From positions 62,001 to 126,000 of the forward strand of contig CBFHON010000004.1 in NCBI GenBank assembly GCA_965657505.1: a DNA stretch of 64,000 nucleotides, given 5' to 3'. This stretch comes from TMED109 sp002171375. Lineage in GTDB: Bacteria; Pseudomonadota; Alphaproteobacteria; TMED109. Position numbers and translations under genes: made by a program. Under the pieces are notes generated by a model. It worked only from the letters and a program-made list of their open reading frames with translations. It was not told the origin of the DNA and ran no database searches. Shown here one piece after another: positions 1 to 7,932 of this stretch; position 1 is the first letter of the stretch; every line of letters starts with the position of its first letter.

Positions 1-741
1 TTTAACATCTGCAATTTCTTTTCCTCGTAACATATACCAAAATTTTTCTCCCTGAACATTGCCCCAAATTTTTCTCATATGTTTTGGAGATATTTTATAT
101 AGTTCCTGGATAGATAAAATTCCTGATTTATTTAAGCGGTATTCCATTGCTCTACCAATTCCAGTAAGATCAGAAAGTTTAAAATGTTTAATGCGATCTG
201 GAATATCTTTACTGTAAAGTACTTGTAAACCATCGGGTTTTTCTAAATTACTAGCAGTTTTTGCAAGAAATCTATTGGGTGCAATACCTATAGAGCAACG
301 TATATATTGGCCTATATTCTCTTGTATACCAATTTTAATATTTTTTGCAATTTTGCGCGCTTGAGACTCATTTTTTTGGCTTCCTATTAGTTTGCATGCA
401 ACTTCATCTATAGAGGAAATTATTTCGATTGGAATATATTTATCTATTTCTTCTAATATTTTATGATGGTACCTAACATAGTTTTCATGATTTGCTTGTA
501 CACATATTATTTCAGGACATAATTTTTTTGCTTCATAAATCATCGTTCCTGTTTTAACACCATAGGCTTTTGCTTCATAGCTTGCAGCTATCGCGCATGT
601 TGCGTCAGTCATTGTAGGAACTATTGCTATTGGTTTATTCTGTAATTTTGGTTGTAGTTGTTGTTCAACACTTGCAAAATAGCTGTTTAGGTCCAGGTAA
701 AGCCAATTCAATATCATTTTATTATTTAAAATTTTGTTCAT
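1..741 (-). CDS. Y-family DNA polymerase (DinB/ImpB-like), C-terminus cut by window edge
   Basis: The reading frame is open from the ATG at 741 to the window edge, giving 247 residues of an error-prone lesion-bypass polymerase; the little-finger domain and the stop lie outside. The palm domain begins with YLDLNSYFASVEQQ (catalytic Asp17), and the second acidic pair is in SIDEVACKL (Asp112, Glu113). These two motifs carry the metal-binding carboxylates of Y-family enzymes. A helix-hairpin-helix-like stretch (LSDLTGIGRAMEYRL) follows near residue 200. Classical Pol IV has SIDEAYLD at the second motif, so this looks more like the alphaproteobacterial ImpB/DinB side branch than DinB proper. It lies 49 bases downstream of the HAD gene on the same strand, probably in one transcript with pyrD. 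Confidence 0.85.
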   Translation of the reverse strand, partial: MNKILNNKMILNWLYLDLNSYFASVEQQLQPKLQNKPIAIVPTMTDATCAIAASYEAKAYGVKTGTMIYEAKKLCPEIICVQANHENYVRYHHKILEEIDKYIPIEIISSIDEVACKLIGSQKNESQARKIAKNIKIGIQENIGQYIRCSIGIAPNRFLAKTASNLEKPDGLQVLYSKDIPDRIKHFKLSDLTGIGRAMEYRLNKSGILSIQELYKISPKHMRKIWGNVQGEKFWYMLRGKEIADVK

Positions 742-790
742 GTTTTGTTCTAATTAATCACAGTCATGAAGTCAATATTATTATAAGATT

Positions 791-1690
791 TTAATGAGAT
801 AATTTAAAAATATTAACAGCAGCAGTGGGAAGATGTTTTGAAGAATGAATAGCTTCATTTAAATCATTTAAATTTGGCTTTTCTCCATAATTAATATTAA
901 GAGAATGAGATAAGATGCCACTTGTTATTAGTATAGTATTAATGCCAATAGAATTTCCGCCTAGAATATCAGTTTCTAAACCGTCTCCAATGACTGAAAC
1001 ATTTTTTAAATTTATATTTGGTGATAGTAGTTTTAAATGTTTTAAGGCTTTAGAAAAAACATTTTTGTATGGTTTTCCAAATTGTATAACGTCTCCACCT
1101 AAATTTTGGTATACTTCTGCAATTGCTCCGGCACAAAAAATTTTTTTTCCCGTCTGTCTAACTACAATTTTATCTGGGTTTGCACATATCATAGGTAATT
1201 TATTATTTAAGCATTCTTTTAATTCAGTGGTATACAATTCTAGGTTATCGTTAAAATCACGTGGGCCAGTTATAAGTATAAAATCTGAATTTTTAGGAGA
1301 TAAACTTTCCTCAAACTTAGTACTATCAAGAAGATCATTATCTTCTTTTAATCCAATAAAATAATATTTAACTCCGGGAACTAAATTAGTATTTGTAATA
1401 AGTTCACTCTTACATACATCACCAGAAGATATGATTTTATCATATAAATTAGGTTTAATACCAATATTTGCTAATTTTTTTACAACTATTTCAGATTTTC
1501 TAGGAGCGTTAGATAAAAGAATTATAGGAATGTTTTTTTTTCTAATTTCTAATAAAGTTTTTAAGACTTCTGGATAAACTGTAATACCATCCCACAATAC
1601 TCCCCATATATCTAAAATAAGTCCTTCACAACTATCTATCATGAAATTTAAATCATTATAAAAAGGTATTTTAGTTTTATTACTACTCAT
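791..1690 (-). CDS. HAD-superfamily class IIA hydrolase (TIGR01459-like)
   Basis: This 299-residue protein is a haloacid-dehalogenase phosphatase of subclass IIA. Motif I is DIWGVLWDG near residue 27, where the first Asp would be the nucleophile. Motif II is in IILLSNAP, and the metal-binding motif is GDGLETDILGG near residue 238. Length and motifs fit the alphaproteobacterial family TIGR01459, whose substrate is not established; NagD and phosphoglycolate phosphatase are relatives. The ATG at 1690 overlaps the 3' end of pyrD by eight bases, so the two are probably translationally coupled. The class is clear; the substrate is unknown. Confidence 0.85.
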   Translation of the reverse strand: MSSNKTKIPFYNDLNFMIDSCEGLILDIWGVLWDGITVYPEVLKTLLEIRKKNIPIILLSNAPRKSEIVVKKLANIGIKPNLYDKIISSGDVCKSELITNTNLVPGVKYYFIGLKEDNDLLDSTKFEESLSPKNSDFILITGPRDFNDNLELYTTELKECLNNKLPMICANPDKIVVRQTGKKIFCAGAIAEVYQNLGGDVIQFGKPYKNVFSKALKHLKLLSPNINLKNVSVIGDGLETDILGGNSIGINTILITSGILSHSLNINYGEKPNLNDLNEAIHSSKHLPTAAVNIFKLSH

Positions 1691-2771
1691 TTATGTAATG
1701 GCCGTTTGCAATTTCATAAGCTTTACTACCAATTATATTAGTTATATGATTTGAATTACTTTTTTTATTTAACTCTTGAATAATTTTATTAATCAAATAT
1801 GGGCCATTAAATACTAAACCTGTATATAATTGTAAAATACTAGCCCCAGCGAGCATTTTAAAATAAGCATCATCAGCATTAGTTACTCCACCAATACCAA
1901 TAAATTTAATATTATTTTGAGCATGTAAATAAGCTTTTGCGAGCATTATTGTTGATTGAAGAGTAAGAGGTTTTCCAGAAAGCCCTCCATTTTCATTCTT
2001 ATTTCCTGATTTAAGTTCATAAGATCTACTGATTGTTGTATTGGAAATACAAAGGGCATCAATATTATGCTTTAAAGCTGTATCAATAATATTTTTAAGC
2101 TCGCTATCATTCAAGTCTGGAGAAATTTTTAACCATACTTGCAATGCATGTCCTCTTTTATTTTCTATTTTTTTTCTTTCTTCATTAACATTACTTAGCA
2201 AGTTCGTAAGTAGATCACTTGTTTGAATGCTTCTTAGTCCTGGAGTATTAGGGGAAGATATATTAATAGTAATCCAATCTGCATATCTTCCTAAATTTTT
2301 AGTTAATATTGAGTAATCACTAATTTGATTTATAGTATCTTTATTACAACCTATATTTATTCCTAACGGAATATTTGAATGATATCTTTCAAGACGTTTA
2401 GTTAAATATTTTTCACCTTTACTCGGAAAGCCCAAACTATTTATTATAGCATTATCCTTATTAAGTCTAAATACTCTAGGTTTTTTATTTCCTATTTGAA
2501 ATTTGGGAGTCACAGTTCCAATTTCGGTATGTGATAAACCTAATTTATCTATTTGATGAAAGACTTCGCCATCTTTATCAAAGCCAGCTGCAAGTCCTAT
2601 AGGATGTTTAAAATCAATATTCCCTAGTTTTATATTAAGGTTTTTATAGGAATCTATAGAGTTATTTAAAAAAAGACCTGTTTTAATTAATTTAAGAGTA
2701 ATATTATGTGCTAATTCAGGAGGTAATTTATGTAAAAAACATTTTAATAAAAGGTTATTTAAATATTTCAT
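1683..2771 (-). CDS. pyrD: Dihydroorotate dehydrogenase (quinone), class 2
   Basis: PyrD oxidises dihydroorotate to orotate in pyrimidine synthesis and passes the electrons through FMN to membrane quinone. The sequence has the class 2 N-terminal helix (LPPELAHNITLKLIKTGL), then GLAAGFDKDG, the FMN-contacting NISSPNTPGLR, and GIGGVTNADDAY near the C-terminus. I start it at the ATG at 2771, which has AGAAGG six bases upstream. A TTG ten codons earlier also opens the frame but has no ribosome binding site and adds a tail not typical of the family. It is the first gene of a leftward transcript pyrD-HAD-polymerase. Confidence 0.93.
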   Translation of the reverse strand: MKYLNNLLLKCFLHKLPPELAHNITLKLIKTGLFLNNSIDSYKNLNIKLGNIDFKHPIGLAAGFDKDGEVFHQIDKLGLSHTEIGTVTPKFQIGNKKPRVFRLNKDNAIINSLGFPSKGEKYLTKRLERYHSNIPLGINIGCNKDTINQISDYSILTKNLGRYADWITINISSPNTPGLRSIQTSDLLTNLLSNVNEERKKIENKRGHALQVWLKISPDLNDSELKNIIDTALKHNIDALCISNTTISRSYELKSGNKNENGGLSGKPLTLQSTIMLAKAYLHAQNNIKFIGIGGVTNADDAYFKMLAGASILQLYTGLVFNGPYLINKIIQELNKKSNSNHITNIIGSKAYEIANGHYINE

Positions 2772-2936
2772 TTTATGCCTTCTATTGAGAGGTTTAATCA
2801 ATTATATAATTATTTATTTTATATAACTATAAATATTTTTAAATAAATACTTATATGCTTGCAATAATAGCGCAAAATGCATATATTTCTTCGCTTTCCA
2901 AATAAATAAGTTAGAATGTAATTATAAGGATAGCAG

Positions 2937-3449
2937 ATGATAAAACAAAAAAAGAGTTTTGATAAAGTAGGAGTTATAATGGGTAGCCAATCTGATTGGG
3001 ATACCATGAAAAATGCTGTGAAAATATTAGAAAAATTGTCTGTTCCTTATGATGTCAATATAGTTTCTGCTCATAGAACTCCCGATAGACTCTATGATTA
3101 TGCTAAGTCTGCAAAAAATAAAGGTTTTAAAGTTATTATAGCGGGAGCTGGAGGAGCTGCTCATTTACCTGGTATGATTGCGTCTTTAACACATATTCCT
3201 GTGCTAGGAGTACCAATTTTGAGCAAAGCATTAAGCGGAATGGATAGCTTATTATCTATTGCTCAAATGCCCTCTGGCATACCTGTAGGAACTTTAGCTA
3301 TTGGTGAAGCTGGAGCTTGTAATGCAGGTATAATGGCAGCCCAGATATTAGCTTTAAATAATAAACCTTTAGAAAGAAAAGTAAAAAATTATAGATTAAA
3401 GCAAACTAAATCTGTACTAGAAAAACCGGAAACTAGTATTGAAAAATAA
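2937..3449 (+). CDS. purE: N5-carboxyaminoimidazole ribonucleotide mutase
   Basis: PurE moves the carboxyl group of N5-CAIR to carbon 4 in purine synthesis. The 170-residue protein has the family signature MGSQSDWDTM near residue 17, SAHRTPDRL near residue 45, and the GAGGAAHLPGM loop that lines the active site. The length is that of a single-domain class I PurE. AAGGA lies six bases before the ATG. It overlaps purK by eleven bases, the usual purEK pair, which supports the two-step bacterial N5-CAIR route. Confidence 0.96.
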   Translation: MIKQKKSFDKVGVIMGSQSDWDTMKNAVKILEKLSVPYDVNIVSAHRTPDRLYDYAKSAKNKGFKVIIAGAGGAAHLPGMIASLTHIPVLGVPILSKALSGMDSLLSIAQMPSGIPVGTLAIGEAGACNAGIMAAQILALNNKPLERKVKNYRLKQTKSVLEKPETSIEK

Positions 3450-4500
3450 AACTCTAGGTATAATTGGTGGAGGCCAATTAGGAAGAATGACTGCTCTTGC
3501 AGCAGCTAAATTTGGAATAGAGTGTCACGTTTTTGATCCAGATTCTAATGCACCAGCATTTCAGGTTTGTTCTAAATCATTTATTAAGAAATATGAAGAT
3601 ATGGCAGCAATAAAAGAGTTTGCTTCAGGAGTTGATGCTATTTTATATGAATTTGAAAATATACCATTAAAGAGTGCTCAGTATATTGAAAAATTTTGTC
3701 TATTAAGACCTTCTTCTTTTATTCTATCAGTTTCACAAGATAGATTAGTAGAAAAAAATTTTTTATTAAATAAGGCAAAAGTAAAAACCGCAAAATTTTA
3801 TGAATGCAGTACATATGAAGATTTAGAAAATTCATATCATTCTATTAATGGAATTTCGGTCTTAAAGACACGCCGTTTTGGATATGATGGTAAAGGCCAA
3901 ATAAAGTTAAATAATGATGTGGATTTAGGCGAAGTATGGAAAGTTATAGGAAGTAATGAATTAATACTTGAAGAATTTATTCCATTTAAAAGAGAGTTAA
4001 GTATTATTGTTGCCAGGGACTATAATGGTAAAATAGAATCATATGATGTTGTTGAGAATAAACATAAAAATCATATTCTAGACCAAACAATTGCACCTGC
4101 CCCAAATATATCCAAAGATATAATTAATTTAGCAAAAACAATAGCAGTCAAAATTGCAACTGAGTTAAATTTAATAGGCTTATTAGCTATTGAGTTGTTT
4201 GAACTTGATGATGGAGAGCTATTAGTTAATGAAATTGCACCGCGTCCACATAATTCAGGACATTGGACTATGGACGGATGTGTCACAGACCAATTTGAAC
4301 AAGCAGTAAGAGCAACTTTAGGGATTGAGTTAGGAAGTACAGATAGGTTATTTAATATTACTATGCAAAATTTAATTGGAGATGATATTTTTCTAATAAA
4401 AAAATATATGAACGATCCTAAAGCAAGAGTTCATAATTATGGAAAAAAAGAAGTTAGAGCAGGTAGAAAAATGGGCCATATAAATCATATTATATCATAA
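3439..4500 (+). CDS. purK: 5-(carboxyamino)imidazole ribonucleotide synthase
   Basis: PurK makes N5-CAIR from AIR, bicarbonate and ATP, supplying PurE. This 353-residue ATP-grasp enzyme begins with the nucleotide-binding loop LGIIGGGQLGRM. It has KTRRFGYDGKGQ in the central ATP-grasp region and NEIAPRPHNSGHWT near residue 255, a strong family signature. Translation appears to start at a TTG inside the last codons of purE, with no ATG upstream that would fit. It ends nine bases before the convergent COQ9 gene, with no clear terminator hairpin between. Confidence 0.95.
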   Translation: MKNKTLGIIGGGQLGRMTALAAAKFGIECHVFDPDSNAPAFQVCSKSFIKKYEDMAAIKEFASGVDAILYEFENIPLKSAQYIEKFCLLRPSSFILSVSQDRLVEKNFLLNKAKVKTAKFYECSTYEDLENSYHSINGISVLKTRRFGYDGKGQIKLNNDVDLGEVWKVIGSNELILEEFIPFKRELSIIVARDYNGKIESYDVVENKHKNHILDQTIAPAPNISKDIINLAKTIAVKIATELNLIGLLAIELFELDDGELLVNEIAPRPHNSGHWTMDGCVTDQFEQAVRATLGIELGSTDRLFNITMQNLIGDDIFLIKKYMNDPKARVHNYGKKEVRAGRKMGHINHIIS

Positions 4501-4509
4501 TAATAAATA

Positions 4510-5169
4510 TTATACTTTAACGGACTTTAATTCTTTTATAATTGTAATTAATTTATTAAAGATATTAAAATTAGATATTTTAGATTTAATAGATGCCGAT
4601 TTCTTTCCAAATTTTAGAACTTCGTCAATTCTTCTATTTAAAAATAATTTAGTTTCTGTAATATTTTTTTTTGAATCATTAAACCAACAAAGTAATGTTG
4701 AAAGATATACCCAAGATAATAAAAGTCTTTTGGTATAATGATTATAATCTGTAGAAGTATCTCCAGCAGATTTCCAAATTAAATCTGCTGTATTCCATAA
4801 GTTTTTAATAGATCTTATTGGATTAGACGATTCACTGACAAATATATGTTTAATTGCATCTTTATTTTTTTGAAATATTTCTAGTCTTATAATAACTCCA
4901 TTATAAATTTTATCACGAATTCTTAAATTTTTATTTTTAAGCTGGTTTATTTTTTTTAACATTTCTATATCAGTTTCATTAAAAAAATATTCCTTTAACT
5001 CATATATTCCCTCAGGAAATAATCTTCCTAAATTTCCTTCTGGTAAATTACAATTTTCTGTTGCCTTAACAAGCATATTTTTATTAAACCCATAGGTGTT
5101 AATATCAATAAGTGCTTGCTTTAAGACTTTTTTTCTTTGCCTTTCATATTTTAATTTTTCTTTATTCAT
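4510..5169 (-). CDS. COQ9-family ubiquinone biosynthesis protein (rpsU-divergent protein)
   Basis: COQ9 proteins are lipid-binding helpers of the ubiquinone pathway, known in mitochondria to support the Coq7 hydroxylase step. Residues 1-50 look like the TetR-like helical start of the family. The C-terminal COQ9 domain is clear: WNTADLIWKSAGDTSTDYNH near residue 125, then YTKRLLLSWVYLSTLLCW and FLNRRIDEVLKFGK. The alphaproteobacterial family is named for lying divergent to rpsU (TIGR02396). Here def sits between the two, and COQ9 is the second gene of the leftward def-COQ9 pair with an eight-base overlap. Function is by family only. Confidence 0.88.
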   Translation of the reverse strand: MNKEKLKYERQRKKVLKQALIDINTYGFNKNMLVKATENCNLPEGNLGRLFPEGIYELKEYFFNETDIEMLKKINQLKNKNLRIRDKIYNGVIIRLEIFQKNKDAIKHIFVSESSNPIRSIKNLWNTADLIWKSAGDTSTDYNHYTKRLLLSWVYLSTLLCWFNDSKKNITETKLFLNRRIDEVLKFGKKSASIKSKISNFNIFNKLITIIKELKSVKV

Positions 5170-5683
5170 TTTTGCTAACCCAATGTTTTGCTTCGCTTAT
5201 AAATTGTAATGAAGATAAATCTTTCATTCTATGAGGATAGAGTATACCAAACAAGTGATCACATTCATGTTGGACTACTCTAGCATTAAAACCTTCAGCA
5301 ATAGTTTCTATTTTATTTCCTTTAAGGTCTAATCCTGAATATTTAATTTTATTGGGACGAACTACTTGTCCCCTCAATCCAGGAACGGAGAGACATCCTT
5401 CCCAATCGATACTAGTTTCTTTAGTTAAAATATCTATTTTAGGATTAACTAATGTTATTAAATTAGCTTCTTTCCCATCATCAGATAAGGTTTCAAAAAT
5501 TACTACTTGAAGGGAAACATGAACTTGAGGCGCTGCTAACCCAACACCATTTCCCAGATCATCAAGTGTTTCTAACATATCATCCACTAATACTTTTATT
5601 TTGGGATCTGTTGGGTCATCCACTTTTTTTGCTTTATGTAAAAGTATTGGGTGTCCCATCTTAGCGATTTTTAAAATAGCCAT
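5162..5683 (-). CDS. def: Peptide deformylase
   Basis: Def removes the formyl group from the first methionine of new proteins. All three family motifs are intact in this 173-residue protein: GVGLAAPQ at 46-53, EGCLS at 95-99 (the Cys is a metal ligand) and HECDH at 139-143 (two His ligands and the catalytic Glu). The start ATG at 5683 gives the canonical N-terminus MAILKIAKMGHPIL. It is the first gene of the def-COQ9 transcript and diverges from rpsU across a 144-base region. Def is more often found beside fmt, so this placement is slightly unusual. Confidence 0.96.
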   Translation of the reverse strand: MAILKIAKMGHPILLHKAKKVDDPTDPKIKVLVDDMLETLDDLGNGVGLAAPQVHVSLQVVIFETLSDDGKEANLITLVNPKIDILTKETSIDWEGCLSVPGLRGQVVRPNKIKYSGLDLKGNKIETIAEGFNARVVQHECDHLFGILYPHRMKDLSSLQFISEAKHWVSKNE

Positions 5684-5777
5684 AATATTTTTACCAATTT
5701 AATATTCTTTTTTATTAAAAAAAATTTCTTATTACTTCACTTATACTTATTCTTATGTTAATACCACACCTTATATT

Positions 5778-5799
5778 GATAATAATATATATTATTATC
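5778..5799. promoter_or_regulatory. 22-base perfect palindrome between def and rpsU
   Basis: A perfect 22-base inverted repeat, two 11-base arms without spacer starting GATAATAATAT, lies 29 bases before the rpsU start codon in the divergent def/rpsU region. It could be an operator or, in the rpsU mRNA, an AT-only hairpin in the leader. AT-rich DNA produces such palindromes by chance more readily than mixed DNA, so I hold this loosely. Confidence 0.35.
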
Positions 5800-5827
5800 G
5801 AAATTAATGTAAGGCGAGGAGCAAGAA

Positions 5828-6028
5828 GTGCAAGTAATAGTTAGAGATAATAACGTAGACCAAGCTTTAAAAGTGCTTAAGAAAAAAATGCAAAGAGAAG
5901 GTATGTATCGCGAAATGAAAAAAGGAAGATCGTTTGAGAAACCTTCAGAAAAGAAAGCTAGAGAAAAAGCAGAAGCTGTAAGAAGATGGAGAAAATTACA
6001 AAGAAAGAAAGAGATGACTGAAGAATAA
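5828..6028 (+). CDS. rpsU: 30S ribosomal protein S21
   Basis: This 66-residue, lysine- and arginine-rich protein is bS21, the last-binding protein of the small ribosomal subunit. MQVIVRDNNVDQALKVLKKK at the N-terminus and the basic tail KPSEKKAREKAEAVRRWRKL are typical. Translation starts at GTG, preceded by GGCGAGGA about seven bases upstream. It diverges from def/COQ9. The next gene, on the opposite strand, ends nine bases downstream. Confidence 0.96.
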   Translation: MQVIVRDNNVDQALKVLKKKMQREGMYREMKKGRSFEKPSEKKAREKAEAVRRWRKLQRKKEMTEE

Positions 6029-6037
6029 AGCTGTTTC

Positions 6038-7033
6038 TTAATTTACTAGATTTTTGATTCTTTTTTTATTGTATAAATTTTCCAAATTTTCACATACAAA
6101 TTTAAACCTTCTATCCCATAATTGACTACTCCATGCTGAGGAATGTGGAGAGAAAGTTATATTATCTAATTTATGTAGAGGATATTTTGATGGATATAAC
6201 TTTTTTGCAATACTATCTTTTGGATAATTATACCATACATCAATAACTGCAGCTCTAATGATTTTATTTTTTAAAACTTTATATAAATCAGCTTCATTAA
6301 TTATAGGACCTCTAGCAATATTTATAATTACTGAATTTTTATTCATATTTTTCATTAAATTAAAATTTATTAAATTTTTTGTTTCATCATTTAGTGGGCA
6401 TGCAATTATTAGATAATCAAACTTATTAATCTCTTTTTTAATATTTTCTATTGAAATAAATTTAATATATTTATTTGACTTATATTTATCAATATTTCTA
6501 ACTAGGGATGATATATTCATTTTAAAAGCTTTTGCTCTTTTAGCTATTTCTTTTCCTATATGTCCATAACCAATAATACCTAAATTTTTATTAAGCAGCT
6601 CTCCATGGAAGGAAGAACTTGAAAAGTATCCTTTCCAGTTTCCTTTTTTTAACTGTGCATTCATTTTATTTAAATTTATTTCAGCTTCTAGCATAGATAG
6701 AAGGCAGTACTCTGCAATTGGTACTTCATGCTCAAATGTATTGCTTACCTGGCAGCCTTTAGGAACAGATTCAAAGTGGATATTATCAAAACCGGCTGCT
6801 GGTATTTGTATTAATTTTAGTTTGGGTGCATTTATATCCTTATTTGGCCAACGAGTTGTTATAAACACATCAGCATCTAATAATTCTCTTGTAAGTTCTC
6901 CAGGTTTTTTATTAACACTAACTATATTATAATTAGATAAAACCCCTTTGGATTTAAAGTTTTTTTCTAAATATTTTTTAAAATCAATATCTAGGCCACC
7001 AGGGATCACTATTTTAAGTTTTTTTTTAGTCAT
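6038..7033 (-). CDS. D-isomer-specific 2-hydroxyacid dehydrogenase
   Basis: This 331-residue NAD(P)-dependent oxidoreductase belongs to the family of glyoxylate/hydroxypyruvate reductase and phosphoglycerate dehydrogenase. The Rossmann motif is GIIGYGHIGKEIAKR near residue 152. The catalytic Arg lies in NIARGPIINEADL near 240 and the catalytic His in FSPHSSAWS near 295. There is no ACT domain, so it is not a long SerA. It is transcribed alone, divergent from the glyoxalase-like gene across 79 bases. The class is firm; the substrate cannot be read from the sequence. Confidence 0.85.
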   Translation of the reverse strand: MTKKKLKIVIPGGLDIDFKKYLEKNFKSKGVLSNYNIVSVNKKPGELTRELLDADVFITTRWPNKDINAPKLKLIQIPAAGFDNIHFESVPKGCQVSNTFEHEVPIAEYCLLSMLEAEINLNKMNAQLKKGNWKGYFSSSSFHGELLNKNLGIIGYGHIGKEIAKRAKAFKMNISSLVRNIDKYKSNKYIKFISIENIKKEINKFDYLIIACPLNDETKNLINFNLMKNMNKNSVIINIARGPIINEADLYKVLKNKIIRAAVIDVWYNYPKDSIAKKLYPSKYPLHKLDNITFSPHSSAWSSQLWDRRFKFVCENLENLYNKKRIKNLVN

Positions 7034-7058
7034 TTTTTTAAGCTTTTATTATATAAGT

Positions 7059-7067
7059 TGTTATATA
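7059..7067 (+). promoter_or_regulatory. Candidate extended -10 element for the glyoxalase II-like gene
   Basis: TGTTATATA matches the extended -10 pattern TGN-TATAAT and lies 45 bases before the ATG. The same TGTTATA core occurs before ettA, hisN, bamD and coxB. No convincing -35 is visible. Confidence 0.4.
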
Positions 7068-7112
7068 TATAGTAAATTTACTATTTGTAAAAGAATTGTT
7101 AGGAGGTGCTAA

Positions 7113-7901
7113 ATGATAGTTGAGCAAATATGGACAGGTAATGCTTATAGAAATTATAATTATCTTATTGCTTGTCCTCATACTGGAGAAGCTATTGCTA
7201 TAGACCCATTAGAATCTCAGATGTGTTTTGATAAAGCAAAAGAAAAAGGATGGGATATCACTAAAATACTTAATACGCATGAACATGGTGATCATACTGG
7301 TGGTAATTTAAATCTAATCAATCTTACTGGTGCAGAAGTGATGGCACATGAAGGTGCATCTAAAAATATTCCTGGAATGACATCAGGATTATCAGAGGGA
7401 GATATAGTGAAAATTGGAAAAGAGGTAGAACTAGAAGTTTTAGACACTCCTGGTCATACCATGACTCATATATGTCTCTTATCTAAGACCGATAAACCAG
7501 CTTTATTTTCTGGAGATACTTTATTTAATGCTGGAGCAGGTAATTGCCATAATGGTGGTCACCCAGAGGAACTTTATGAAACATTTTATAGACAATTTAG
7601 AAATCTACCGGATACAACTTTAATATATCCTGGACATGATTATTTAAAAAATAATTTAGAATTTACTTTAGATAGAGAGCCTAATAATGAAAATGCTCAA
7701 AAATTACTAAATTCTATAAAAAACTCAGAAGCTGGCAGTGTAATAACTAACTTAAAAATGGAAAATAATATTAATACTTTTTTTAGGCTTTCCAATAGCA
7801 CTATAATTGATAGACTAAGAGAAAATTTTCCAGAATTATCTAGTAATCCATCACAAAAAGAAGTCTTTTTATTACTTAGACAGTTGAGAAACAAATGGTA
7901 G
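7113..7901 (+). CDS. Hydroxyacylglutathione hydrolase-like metallo-beta-lactamase-fold protein
   Basis: The 262-residue protein resembles glyoxalase II, which hydrolyses S-D-lactoylglutathione in methylglyoxal detoxification. Metal ligands are in NTHEHGDHTGG near residue 57, GHTMTHI near 115, FSGDTLFNAGAGNC near 132 and YPGHDYLKNN near 173, matching the binuclear pattern of GloB. The C-terminal segment ending LLLRQLRNKW matches the GloB lid region. A strong AGGAGGT lies six bases before the ATG. I leave the gene symbol open because related thioesterases share these motifs. Confidence 0.85.
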   Translation: MIVEQIWTGNAYRNYNYLIACPHTGEAIAIDPLESQMCFDKAKEKGWDITKILNTHEHGDHTGGNLNLINLTGAEVMAHEGASKNIPGMTSGLSEGDIVKIGKEVELEVLDTPGHTMTHICLLSKTDKPALFSGDTLFNAGAGNCHNGGHPEELYETFYRQFRNLPDTTLIYPGHDYLKNNLEFTLDREPNNENAQKLLNSIKNSEAGSVITNLKMENNINTFFRLSNSTIIDRLRENFPELSSNPSQKEVFLLLRQLRNKW

Positions 7902-7932
7902 CATAAGTTTTACTAAATTAAATGGAATACAA

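Noticed and set aside
5778..5799. A rho-independent terminator for def or rpsU
   Set aside because: It lies upstream of both genes, has almost no GC pairs and is not followed by a T-run.
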